Positions 7,700-15,014 of a stretch of 64,000 nt of DNA are shown here, piece after piece (the first letter of the stretch is position 1; each line of letters opens with the position of its first letter). Under the pieces are notes generated by a model. The model worked only from the letters and a program-made list of their open reading frames with translations. It was not told the origin of the DNA and did no database searches. A program made the translations under genes and the position numbers. The stretch spans positions 2,046,001-2,110,000 of the forward strand of contig OZ242191.1 in assembly GCA_965205915.1 (NCBI GenBank). The letters run 5' to 3'. The stretch is from VXMO01 sp965205915. GTDB taxonomy: Bacteria > Chloroflexota > Dehalococcoidia > UBA6926.

Positions 7700-8330
7700 A
7701 TTCTGGCCGAACGGCCAGAATCCACCCCTCAATCCCACAACCAAACACCCCCCCGCGCCCCCACCGTCACCCCCGCCACCGCCCGTCATCCCCCGCGCCC
7801 CCACCGCCATTCCCGCGAAAGCGGGAACCTAAATCCCATTGAGCCATCCACACGCCGTAACGCCCCGCCAGCCTGTCATTCCGAACGCAAACCTGCCTCA
7901 CTGTCATTCCGAGTGCAGCAGAGGAACCCAAAGCCTCAATCCCACAACCAAACACCCCCCCGCCCGTCATTCCCGCGCACGCGGGAATCTAAATCCCATT
8001 GAGCCATCTACACGCCGTAACGCCCCGCCACCCTGTAATTCCGAACGCAAACCTGCCCCCCTGTCATTCCGAGCGCAGCCGAGGAATCCACCCCTCAATT
8101 CCGCAACCAAACACCCTCCGCGCCCCCCACCGTCATTCCCGCGCACGCGGGAATCTAAATCCCGTTGAGCCATCCACACGCTGTAACGCCCCGCCAACCT
8201 GTCATTCCGAGCGCAGCGAGGAATCTAAGACCTCAATCCCACAACCAACCCCCACTGTCATTCCCGCCGGAATATCCCCTCCCCCGCGAAACTGGGGGCC
8301 ACCCCGTCATTCTGGCAGTAGGCCAAAATC
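7700..8330. repeat. three tandem ~165-bp repeats of palindromic intergenic modules
   Basis: The 716 bp between rarA and the next gene hold no gene. Three imperfect copies, starting near 7810, 7969 and 8133, share this order: CATTCCCGCG(A/C)A(A/C)GCGGGAA palindrome, AAATCCC(A/G)TTGAGCCATC, TGTAACGCCCCGCCA, CATTCCGAGCGCAGC(C)GAGGAAT. The same CATTCCGAGCGCAG and CATTCCGGCGAAAGCCGGAAT modules recur throughout the window (11.5, 23.0, 25.5, 36.5, 37.3 and 60.5 kb). Open frames here are proline/serine artefacts of the repeats. Confidence 0.85.
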
Positions 8331-8399
8331 TGACTCACGTTCCGCAGCCAATCAAGTGTGCTACATTCCCAACTTGAAACACATTCCGAGTTGCGACTT

Positions 8400-8741
8400 T
8401 CAGGTACGCCTATGGAATGCCGCCTCAAAAGCTGACCTGATAATCCACCGCAGTCCAACCACGCCTGACTGCAGCGCAACAACCCCCGTAAAGCCTATCG
8501 TAAAGAATCCGTAAACAAAGAGCGCCATCATCAGAACGCCCACTAGAACCTGCAGTGGACCTTGGAAGCGCAAAATGAATGCTCCGAAGTCTACAATGTT
8601 GGCGAAAACAGCTAGGGCGGCTAGGACAAGGCACGCAATCGCCGCCGCGCGAGCGGCGGCCTTCAAACCTCTGTTGTCTATAGCCCGCAGACCAAGGATG
8701 GCCCCCACCCCTGAACCGACGATCAAGAGCAGTAATCCCAC
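8400..8741 (-). CDS. small multi-pass membrane protein, unknown function
   Basis: This 113-residue hydrophobic protein has about three predicted membrane segments: GLLLLIVGSGVGAILGL at the N-terminus, AAAIACLVLAALAVFANIV in the middle and LVGVLMMALFVYGFFTI towards the C-terminus. A basic tail follows. I do not recognise a family. It sits alone between repeat tracts and no neighbour suggests a function. The composition and continuous hydrophobic pattern make it more likely than not to be coding. Confidence 0.55.
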   Translation of the reverse strand: MGLLLLIVGSGVGAILGLRAIDNRGLKAAARAAAIACLVLAALAVFANIVDFGAFILRFQGPLQVLVGVLMMALFVYGFFTIGFTGVVALQSGVVGLRWIIRSAFEAAFHRRT

Positions 8742-8918
8742 TAGTGCAGGTAAAAGTCCTACTTAGTCCATATAGCTACCACCAAACCCCGCTCTTGCAA
8801 TGTATTTTCATCACAAACTATTATTTGGTGAGTTGTTAATCCTGCGCAGGCTGGAATGCAGCGCGCGGCGAGTAGCGCCGCCGCAACACCCCCGTCGTCC
8901 CCAATGACTCCTCCACCC

Positions 8919-9272
8919 TCACAGCCTCGGCCGCGCCGGAATCAGAGCGTCGGCAACAGGGTCGACGGCTAGTTCCAGCTGCTCCAGCGTGACGACGCCA
9001 ATGAGCGGCTCCGCGTCGTCGTCGCCAAAGACAACCGGTGTCATCTGGGCAAAGCCGTTTATCCTAATGACCGCTTCTCCCCGCGTGTATTGCGCCATCT
9101 CTCCGCTCGCGAGTTGGAAGTCCGTGGTGCGCGTGGGTGCAATCCCCAACTCCCGTAGCATAGAGCCGGGGAGAAATGTGTATGTGGCGCCGGTGTCCAC
9201 CATGGCCTCGACTTCTCTAGATCGAGTGCCGTCGGCATTCGAGATTTCGGCGTTTACTTGTACGTGTCCCAT
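8919..9272 (-). CDS. retropepsin-like aspartic protease
   Basis: The 117-residue single-domain protein begins MGHVQVNAEI. It has the catalytic motif MVDTGATYTFLP (D-T-G-A) and the second hydrophobic-G segment EPLIGVVTLEQLEL, typical of clan AA retropepsin-like bacterial proteases. One Asp per chain implies activity as a homodimer. The frame is open further upstream (to 9335), but those residues are glycine/tryptophan-rich repeat translation, so I start at the ATG ending at 9272. It is transcribed away from the large RNA element. Its substrate is unknown. Confidence 0.8.
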   Translation of the reverse strand: MGHVQVNAEISNADGTRSREVEAMVDTGATYTFLPGSMLRELGIAPTRTTDFQLASGEMAQYTRGEAVIRINGFAQMTPVVFGDDDAEPLIGVVTLEQLELAVDPVADALIPARPRL

Positions 9273-9324
9273 GTGGACAGCATAGCCCCCCCGCCGCCCA
9301 CCCCCCCCAACATGCCACCCCCAC

Positions 9325-9354
9325 TTGACCCACACAAAACAAATGTCCTATCGT
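9325..9354 (+). promoter_or_regulatory. promoter of the large structured RNA
   Basis: TTGACC (9325-9330), an 18 nt spacer and TATCGT (9349-9354) point rightward. The predicted start near 9361 is immediately before the first of a continuous series of hairpins. Confidence 0.55.
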
Positions 9355-9360
9355 CCCCAC

Positions 9361-9940
9361 ATCGACCAATACCCCGGTGGCGCAGCGCGCTAGCAGCCAC
9401 GCCCCACCAACATCCCCGGGAGCGCAACCAAGGAGGGCGCTCCCTACAGGGATACGCATCCGCTATCGGACTTCCGAGAATACCCCTGCGGGATAGAGTC
9501 GCTGTGCGGTCCCAAAATAAGACCGTGAGCGAAAGCCCCCGTCCAGTCGCCTCGAAACGCCCCCAGGCCAACGCCGTGACCCGAGCGGGGACGTGAGAGA
9601 GATGCGCGCTCCAAACGGGTCGAGACCCAAAAGCCTCAGGCAAGTGGAGCGTTTGGCGCACGACGACAACGTGGCAGCGTCGTCGGGCGAGCACGGATCA
9701 ACCACGTGACACGTCACGTGAGGGACGAACTTTCGGCCGCGCCGGGGGCGTGAAACCGAGAGACCTGACGCGCGTCAGTGCCACTATGCTGACCGCCGCC
9801 ATCCGGGCGAGCCTATGTTTGGCGCAGCGCAACCCGCCCAAGCGGGGGGACGTCCCCCTACCGCGCAACCAACACGAGCTCGAAACCGCGCCGTCCCAGT
9901 CCAGCAACCCCGGAACCGATAGCGGATGCGTTCCCCAAAG
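9361..9940 (+). ncRNA. large structured non-coding RNA, family unknown
   Basis: There is no convincing ORF in this stretch, but there are many stable helices. GTGGC/GCCAC lies at 9377-9400 and a perfect 8-bp GGGAGCGC/GCGCTCCC at 9418-9444. A long-range helix has ACGCATCCGCTATCGG (9454-9469) pairing perfectly with its complement near 9916-9931 and extending into TTCCG/CGGAA. Enclosed hairpins include TCGCT..CGGTC/GACCG..AGCGA, TGCGC-GCTCC (9603-9612)/GGAGC..GCGCA (9646-9660), CGACGAC/GTCGTCG (9661-9685), CACGTGAC/GTCACGTG (9703-9720), CTGACG/CGTCAG (9765-9778) and GGGGG-ACGT-CCCCC near 9845. Loops are A-rich on the plus strand (GAAA, CAAAA), and a plus-strand promoter precedes it. RNase P RNA, tmRNA and group II domain V signatures are absent. 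The 3' end is not defined; no T-run is visible. Confidence 0.65.
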
Positions 9941-10131
9941 ACCACCCCAACAAACCCCAGGCGAAAGGAGACGAGACCACAGTGACCCACAGAACCGGCG
10001 CCCGTGGCCACTCCCTCCTTGCCTACTCTCATAATCCGGCGAGACACAGAATCCTCCTCGCCAACTCCGGGTACAATAAGCGCAAAGAGGAAATGTTAAC
10101 CCTCATTGGAATCGTACGGAGTATCTTGAGA

Positions 10132-10461
10132 GTGGCCAAGAACGACGCTGATAACACCCGCTCAGGCCCTGAACTCGCTCGATCCCTCGCGAAACTGAGC
10201 CGTGTCGGCATGACTGAGGAGGAGATCATCTCGCTCGGCAAACAGCTCGATGCCATCATCGAGAGCGTGTCGGCGCTCCAGGAAGTCGATACCGAGGGTG
10301 TTGAGCCGACCGGCCACGCCATCGATGTCACCAACGTCTACCGCGAGGACTCAGACCGGGACTCATTCACACGAGACGAAATGCTGTCCAACGCGCCCGC
10401 CGCTCAAGAGGGCTATGTCCGCGTCCGCTACGTTTTCGGCGAAGACGAAACCGAACCCTAA
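10132..10461 (+). CDS. gatC: Asp/Glu-tRNA amidotransferase subunit C
   Basis: GatC is the small stabilising subunit of the GatCAB transamidase that makes Asn-tRNA and Gln-tRNA. The conserved core is clear: LAKLSRVGMTEEEI, then VDTEGVEPTGHA, DVTNVYREDSDRDSF and the C-terminal NAPAAQEGYVRVRYVF. I choose GTG 10132 (109 residues) because GGAG (10118-10121) is 10 nt upstream and the length fits the family. ATG 10093 would add 13 residues but has a poorly spaced ribosome site. A TACAAT at 10072-10077 may be its -10. gatA lies 6 kb away on the other strand, so the complex is not encoded as one operon here. Confidence 0.88.
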   Translation: MAKNDADNTRSGPELARSLAKLSRVGMTEEEIISLGKQLDAIIESVSALQEVDTEGVEPTGHAIDVTNVYREDSDRDSFTRDEMLSNAPAAQEGYVRVRYVFGEDETEP

Positions 10462-10775
10462 ACGCCCTGTCATTCTGAAAACGCCCTGTCATTCTGAGCG
10501 CAGCGAAGAATCTAAAATCCCTACTGATCGCTCAACGTAGAATCCCCTCTCCCTCTGGGAGAGAGTCCCCCAAAATCCCCTCTCCCTCTGGGAGAGAGTC
10601 CCCCAAAATCCCCTCTCCCCCGATGAGAGGGCTCCCCCAAAATCCCCTCTCCCTCCGGGAGAGAGTTCCCCAAAATACCCTCTCCCCGATGAGAGGGCTC
10701 CCCCAAAATCCCCTCTCCCTCTGGGAGAGAGTTCCCCAAAATCCCCTCTCCCTCGGGGAGAGGGTTACGGTGAGG
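10462..10775. repeat. seven tandem ~32-bp palindromic units
   Basis: After a CATTCTGAGCGCAGCGAAGAAT module come seven head-to-tail units of the form AAAATCCCCTCTCCC-(loop)-GGGAGAGAGTCCCC (about 10547-10770). Two loop versions alternate: TCTGGGAGAGAG and CGATGAGAGGG. Each unit is a hairpin. The last unit grades into GGAGAGGGTTACGGTGAGGG, a module also seen at 25.9 and 34.5 kb. No gene is present. Confidence 0.85.
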
Positions 10776-11511
10776 GTCTCCCCCCTCCATCCGCCGGCCC
10801 CACCGCTTCCACCAGCCAGCCCTCCAACTTCTCCCTGAGTTCATCCTTCGCCTCGCCGAGGCCGTGGTTCGCGCCGGGGTACAGAATGAGTTCCTTCGGT
10901 TCCCCCGCCCACTCATAGATGCGCTCCGCGTCTGTATAGGGCAGTACGTCATCATCCTGCCCATGCACGACGAGCAGGCGGCGTGGCGCGATCTCCGCCA
11001 CATCCTGCGCCCCAAATGTCTGCCCGGAAAGCGACGCGACCGCTAAGACAAGCGGAGAAAAGGCGGCGGATTTGATTGCAACCGCGCCGTTCGACGAATG
11101 ACCAACGAGTGCCAGCCGCGCCGCGCCGATACCGCGCATGAATGAGATACCGGCCAACACATCAGCCACCGCCTCGATAAACACCTCCGGTCTCCTCTGG
11201 CCAAGCCGCAGAGACGTGATGCCATGCTCTGTCAGTTCTCTCGCCAAATCCTCGTAAATGCCATCGGCGGGGCCCTTGAGTTCGCGTCCCCCGCCAACGA
11301 AGATCACCGCCCCGTCTTGCCCCTCTTTGGGATGGAGAACCGCCGGAATGTCGCCGCGATTCGTGCCGATGACAAGATCAATGGTGCCGTCCTCATTCGG
11401 CTTGGCCGATACGCCCGTAAACGTGACGACCAGATCGTCGTCCTCGGTTGGCTCCCCATTCTGGCTTGCGTCAGGGGAATCTCCGTGTCCATTGGAACCC
11501 GACTCAACCAT
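10765..11511 (-). CDS. alpha/beta-hydrolase (dienelactone hydrolase-like)
   Basis: The 248-residue protein has an acidic N-terminal tail of about 45 residues followed by an alpha/beta-hydrolase fold. Visible elements are the oxyanion region VIFVGGGRE, the nucleophile elbow GHSSNG, the acid in VVHGQDDDVLPY and the catalytic His in GANHGLGE. These residues identify a serine hydrolase or esterase, but the substrate cannot be told. No signal peptide is seen. The last residues (PADGGGRPSP) run into the repeat tract, so the native C-terminus may have been altered by repeat insertion. Confidence 0.8.
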   Translation of the reverse strand: MVESGSNGHGDSPDASQNGEPTEDDDLVVTFTGVSAKPNEDGTIDLVIGTNRGDIPAVLHPKEGQDGAVIFVGGGRELKGPADGIYEDLARELTEHGITSLRLGQRRPEVFIEAVADVLAGISFMRGIGAARLALVGHSSNGAVAIKSAAFSPLVLAVASLSGQTFGAQDVAEIAPRRLLVVHGQDDDVLPYTDAERIYEWAGEPKELILYPGANHGLGEAKDELREKLEGWLVEAVGPADGGGRPSP

Positions 11512-11519
11512 AGTTCCGC

Positions 11520-11695
11520 CCTCTTTCCCCTAATTCCGGCCGCATCCCCGTCACTCCGGCCTCGTCCACCTCATTCCGGCTAAAGCATGCCCCGTACTCC
11601 GATACGGGGCCGGAACCCATCGCCCGTTTCCCCTCGCTCCGGCGCTTTCCCCTCATTCCGGCGAACGCCGGAATCCATCGGACTTGCTCCCTATA
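11520..11695. repeat. cluster of CATTCCGGC-type palindromic repeats
   Basis: Several partial copies of the CATTCCGGCGAACGCCGGAATCCATCGG module occur here, plus a CCCCGTACTCCGATACGGGGCCGG hairpin variant also seen at 25.8 and 34.57 kb. No gene is seen. Confidence 0.7.
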
Positions 11696-11709
11696 GCGGA
11701 GTCAATATG

Positions 11710-12930
11710 CTACGTCGCCTGCGTTTGCCGCTCCACAAACCGACCCATCCTCACGAGGGCCTCTTCAATGTTTTCAATACTCGCAGCGTAACAGCATCGG
11801 ATAAAGCCCTCTCCCGACGGACCGAATGCGCTACCGGGCACGACGGCCACACCCTCTTCCATCAGTAAGCGCTCCGCAAAATCCTCGGATGTCATACCCG
11901 TCGGCATGATGGACGGAAACGCATAGAAAGCTCCCCGTGGTTCCACGCACGGCAGGCCGATGCGACGCAAGCCCTCAACGAGCACGCGTCGCCGTTGGTC
12001 ATACGCCTCCCGCATCTCCTCCACATCGCGCTCACCCTCTCGCAGGGCCTCAAGCGCCGCCGCCTGCGCCGCCGTTGGCGCGGACATCATCGTGTATTGG
12101 TGTACTTTCATCATCGCCGAGATGATGTCCGCGGGACCCGCGGCATAGCCGACGCGCCACCCCGTCATCGCAAACGACTTTGAGAACCCCCCGAGGAGGA
12201 TGGTGTTATCGCTCCTTCCGGTGAGCGACGCGAACGACGTGAAAGGTTCGTCGGTGGAGTACACGAGGCGGTCATAAATCTCGTCGGCAATCACCAGCAG
12301 GTCATGCCGCGCCGCCATCTCCGAAAGCTCCTCCGTCGTCGCCCGATCCAACACCGCGCCCGTTGGATTGGACGGATTGTTGATCAGGAGCGCCCGTGTG
12401 CGTGGCGTGATGAGCCTCTCAACCTCTGACGCCTGAAGCCGAAACTCATCCTCCATCGTCGTTGGAACAGTGATCAGCGAACCGCCCGCCAAATGCACAA
12501 CGGGAAAATACGCGACGTAACAGGGGTCGCCCGTGATAACCTCATCGCCGGGATCCAGCGTGGCTCGCAACGCAAGATCCAGGGCCTCCGATACGCCGAC
12601 GGTGATGAGCAACTCTGTCTTCGGGTCATATCGCGCGCCGTATAGCCGCTCCAGGTAGGCAGCGAGTTCATTGCGCAACTCGAGAGTGCCGTAGTTCGAC
12701 GTGTAATGTGTGTGGCCGCGTTCGATCGAATCAATCGCCGCCTCCCGGATATGCAACGGCGTGACGAAATCCGGCTCGCCCACGCCAAGCGAAATGATCC
12801 CCTCTTGCCCGGCGATCAGGTCAAAGAACTTGCGGATGCCGGACGGCGGGATATCCTCAACGCGCCGCGCAATGCGACGACGCGGAGTTGTTGTCGCATT
12901 GTCTGAGTGGGTTGTGCCCTGCGTTGTCAT
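11710..12930 (-). CDS. class I/II PLP-dependent aminotransferase
   Basis: This 406-residue fold-type I aminotransferase carries IISLGVGEPDF at the N-terminus, the substrate/PLP motif INNPSNPTGAV, the Asp/Tyr pair in VIADEIYDRLVY and the Schiff-base lysine in GGFSKSFAMTGWRVGY. It ends with the arginine of EGFIRCCYAAS. This matches the aspartate/aromatic aminotransferase subgroup (AspC/PatA-like). Such enzymes transfer amino groups to 2-oxoglutarate, and exact specificity cannot be read. It is monocistronic, with short intergenic gaps on both sides. Confidence 0.9.
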   Translation of the reverse strand: MTTQGTTHSDNATTTPRRRIARRVEDIPPSGIRKFFDLIAGQEGIISLGVGEPDFVTPLHIREAAIDSIERGHTHYTSNYGTLELRNELAAYLERLYGARYDPKTELLITVGVSEALDLALRATLDPGDEVITGDPCYVAYFPVVHLAGGSLITVPTTMEDEFRLQASEVERLITPRTRALLINNPSNPTGAVLDRATTEELSEMAARHDLLVIADEIYDRLVYSTDEPFTSFASLTGRSDNTILLGGFSKSFAMTGWRVGYAAGPADIISAMMKVHQYTMMSAPTAAQAAALEALREGERDVEEMREAYDQRRRVLVEGLRRIGLPCVEPRGAFYAFPSIMPTGMTSEDFAERLLMEEGVAVVPGSAFGPSGEGFIRCCYAASIENIEEALVRMGRFVERQTQAT

Positions 12931-13029
12931 CGGCGTGCGTCCTGCTCAAGAACCCAAAGAATGTCATCCATCACATTGAATGATACCGACTCTGAAAGAA
13001 GAGTGTCACCAGGATCGAAATGGCGGAGG

Positions 13030-13434
13030 TTAGTCGAACGGATTGACGATCCTCACGCCTGTCGGCTCAAAGTGCCGAACATTACGCGTAACGACGGTCA
13101 GGTCATGTTCCAGCGCGGTCGCTGCAATAAACAGATCGATGTTCCTATTACCCAGAGCTGCTGAGATCCGCCCCCATCGTTGGGCTGTTGGGATGTCGAT
13201 AGTAAGGATATTGTTGCCAAACAGCTTGATGACATCTCTCAGCCATTTAGATAATACGCGAGCAAACGTAGGGTCGCGATCCTGCACATTGGCTGCACCG
13301 TGCTCGATCTCACCGATGGTCATAATGCTGATGTACAAGTCATCTTGGAGTTGATTTGTGAACCATCTGGCCACCTGTGTCTGTCGTTCCGGCCTGCGGA
13401 GAAGAGAAATTACGTCCGTATCTAGCAGATACAT
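13030..13434 (-). CDS. VapC-type PIN-domain toxin, module 1
   Basis: The 134-residue PIN ribonuclease begins MYLLDTDVISLLRRPE, with its first catalytic Asp in DTDV. It has GEIEHG (Glu) and DLFIAATALEHDLTVVTRN with the remaining acidic residues, so it should cleave RNA, usually initiator tRNA or rRNA in this family. The ATG overlaps the antitoxin's TGA (TGATG), so the pair is translationally coupled. I start at this ATG rather than the upstream frame extension to 13461. It is about 60% identical by eye to module 2 at 14086-14493, including the C-terminal FEPTGVRIVNPF. Confidence 0.88.
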   Translation of the reverse strand: MYLLDTDVISLLRRPERQTQVARWFTNQLQDDLYISIMTIGEIEHGAANVQDRDPTFARVLSKWLRDVIKLFGNNILTIDIPTAQRWGRISAALGNRNIDLFIAATALEHDLTVVTRNVRHFEPTGVRIVNPFD

Positions 13435-13904
13435 CAGAACTCGAAATCGCGAAGCCGCCAAGGTGCCCGCTCAAACAAGTCGTCCGGCCCACCTTTCGGT
13501 ATTGCGAGCAACATTTCTCCGAAAGTGGGACCGTTGGTTCGCACCTCATCTTTCAGCGACTCATACTGCTTGGCGCCCACTACAACCGCCGCCTTCTCGT
13601 CCGATCGCGTTACACATTGCGGGCGACCGGCCATGGCCGCATCGACAAGTGAGCCAAGTTTCTTTGGAGCGTCCTGTGCGAGTCCTGCCTGGTCTGCGCC
13701 GTCAAGAGGAGCATCCGAATCTGCCTCGTCGTAGTTAGGAACTGTGCCCTCCGCCATCTGGCACATCCGCCTAAATTCGTTCGATTCCACCACAACAACA
13801 GCCGGCTTGCCCCGCCGTGTCACGTGCTGCGGCTCACCCGCGATCGCAGCGTCCACCAACGCGCTGAACTTATTCTTGGCGTCCTGCAACTTCCACTCGC
13901 CCAT
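13434..13904 (-). CDS. Phd/YefM antitoxin with two tandem Phd domains, module 1
   Basis: At 156 residues this is about twice a normal Phd antitoxin. Residues about 3-48 (WKLQDAKNKFSALVDAAIAG ... GKPAVVVVESNEFRRM) are a standard Phd N-terminal DNA-binding domain. Residues about 79-124 repeat the pattern in diverged form (KKLGSLVDAAMAG ... EKAAVVVGAKQYESL). A toxin-binding tail with PKGGPDDLFER follows. The start has AGGAG 7 nt upstream. It should neutralise the coupled VapC toxin and repress the promoter upstream. The double domain might bind two operator half-sites within one chain; that is inference. Confidence 0.85.
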   Translation of the reverse strand: MGEWKLQDAKNKFSALVDAAIAGEPQHVTRRGKPAVVVVESNEFRRMCQMAEGTVPNYDEADSDAPLDGADQAGLAQDAPKKLGSLVDAAMAGRPQCVTRSDEKAAVVVGAKQYESLKDEVRTNGPTFGEMLLAIPKGGPDDLFERAPWRLRDFEF

Positions 13905-13911
13905 GACGTAT

Positions 13912-13944
13912 CTCCTGTCTGGCCTATGTGGCTAGATTATAGCC
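13912..13944 (-). promoter_or_regulatory. promoter/operator and RBS of TA module 1
   Basis: On the minus strand, TATAAT (13936-13941) lies inside the inverted repeat GGCTA..TAGCC (13930-13934/13940-13944), followed by AGGAG (13912-13916) 7 nt before the ATG. The segment is nearly identical to the one at 14971-15003, so the two modules are probably cross-regulated. Confidence 0.7.
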
Positions 13945-13987
13945 GAACTAGGCTGCTCCACCGGCCAGCAGTTCCTGCGCCGCCGTT

Positions 13988-14083
13988 CTATTCCGCCTCA
14001 ATGATAATCTCGCGCGCGTCATCCACCGCCCGCCCCGTCATCTCTGCGATGCGTTCCGGCGGCGTCGCGAAAGACCGGATTCC
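13988..14083 (-). pseudogene. short C-terminal gene remnant between the TA modules
   Basis: On the minus strand, a 31-codon open stretch reads as plausible protein (SFATPPERIAEMTGRAVDDA..., ending IIIEAE and TAG). It has no start codon of its own and begins right after the stop of VapC module 2. It looks like the 3' end of a helix-rich gene broken when the TA module was duplicated or inserted. The family is not identified. Confidence 0.35.
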
Positions 14084-14085
14084 CG

Positions 14086-14493
14086 CTAACCCTCAAACGG
14101 ATTGACGATTCTAACCCCAGTCGGCTCAAAGTGCCTCACGTTCCTGGTTACAACGGTAAGGCCATGCTCCAACGCCGTGGCCGCGATGAACAAGTCTGGA
14201 TTCCTATTGCCCAGCGCAGCGCTCAACTGTCCCCATCGCCGGGATATTGCGGTGTCAACGTCCAGGATTCCCCCGCTGTAAATCTCAAAAACAATAGTGA
14301 GCCACGCACTGAGATGTTCGGCGAAAGTCAAATCGTTGCGTTCCGCCATCCGGATTCCGCGCTCCATTTCACCGAGTGATATCACACTAATGAACTTGGC
14401 AGCTGACAGGTGACTCTGAAACCACCTGGCAACTAGCGGATGACGTTCGGGCCTTCGGAGAACTGAAACAACGTCTGTATCAACCAGATACAT
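14086..14493 (-). CDS. VapC-type PIN-domain toxin, module 2
   Basis: The 135-residue PIN ribonuclease has MYLVDTDVVSVLRRPE at the start, GEMERG in the middle and DLFIAATALEHGLTVVTRN near the end, so the acidic catalytic set is intact. The ATG overlaps the antitoxin stop codon, as in module 1. The two toxins are most alike at both ends and diverge in the centre (residues about 35-85). That pattern is expected if toxin-antitoxin specificity has separated after duplication. Confidence 0.88.
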   Translation of the reverse strand: MYLVDTDVVSVLRRPERHPLVARWFQSHLSAAKFISVISLGEMERGIRMAERNDLTFAEHLSAWLTIVFEIYSGGILDVDTAISRRWGQLSAALGNRNPDLFIAATALEHGLTVVTRNVRHFEPTGVRIVNPFEG

Positions 14494-14963
14494 CAGAACT
14501 CGATATCGCGCATTTCAAGGGGCTGACGCTCGAACAAGTCGTCCGGCCCACCCTTCGGTATTGCGAGCAACATTTCTCCGAATGTGGGACCGTTGGTTCG
14601 CACCTCATCTTTCAGCGACTCATACTGCTTGGCGCTTATTACAACGACCGCCTTCTCGTCCGATCGTGTTACACACTGCGGTAGACCGGCCATGGCCGCA
14701 TCGACCAGCGAGCCAAGTTTCTTTGCAGCGTCCTGCGTGAGTCCTGCCACATCTGCTCCGTCAAGAGAAGCTTCTGAAACAGTCTCGTCGAAGTTGGGAA
14801 CACTTCCGGCCGCCATCTGGCACAAGTGCCTATAGAGGCCTGATCCCACCACAACAACCGCCGGCTTGCCGCCCCGTGTCACGTGCTGCGGCTCACCCGC
14901 GATAGCGGCATCCACCAAGGCGCTGAACTTATTCTTGGCGTCCTGCAACTTCCACTCGCCCAT
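14493..14963 (-). CDS. Phd/YefM antitoxin with two tandem Phd domains, module 2
   Basis: The 156 residues have the same two-domain plan as module 1. The first Phd domain is nearly identical over residues 1-40, the middle is diverged (around QMAAGSVPNFDE), the second Phd-like repeat is KKLGSLVDAAMAG...VVVISAKQYESL, and the tail has PKGGPDDLFER. Differences cluster in the linker and at the end (QPLEMRDIEF). The RBS, start context and promoter are copied from the same ancestor. It should pair with the VapC encoded directly downstream. Confidence 0.85.
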   Translation of the reverse strand: MGEWKLQDAKNKFSALVDAAIAGEPQHVTRGGKPAVVVVGSGLYRHLCQMAAGSVPNFDETVSEASLDGADVAGLTQDAAKKLGSLVDAAMAGLPQCVTRSDEKAVVVISAKQYESLKDEVRTNGPTFGEMLLAIPKGGPDDLFERQPLEMRDIEF

Positions 14964-14970
14964 GACGTAT

Positions 14971-15003
14971 CTCCTGTCTGGCCTATATGGCTAGATTATA
15001 GCC
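14971..15003 (-). promoter_or_regulatory. promoter/operator and RBS of TA module 2
   Basis: TATAAT (14995-15000, minus strand) sits within GGCTA..TAGCC (14989-14993/14999-15003), with AGGAG at 14971-14975. It differs from the module 1 copy at one base within the shared 40-nt segment. Confidence 0.7.
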
Positions 15004-15014
15004 GTACAGTGAGG

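Noticed and set aside
7700..8330. CRISPR or protein-coding region
   Set aside because: The repeats are long, imperfect and composed of modules found at many other intergenic sites; there are no regular spacers.
9254..9694. 146-residue minus-strand ORF across the large RNA
   Set aside because: Its translation is low-complexity Arg/Trp/Gly-rich with no domain, it overlaps the protease gene, and several other frames there are equally open because of the high GC content.
9361..9940. RNase P RNA, tmRNA or group II intron
   Set aside because: The universally conserved GAGGAAAGTCC and related segments of RNase P, the tRNA-like T-loop of tmRNA and the domain V of group II introns are absent on both strands.
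10547..10770. CRISPR array
   Set aside because: The units are contiguous, palindromic and lack unique spacers; no cas genes are nearby.
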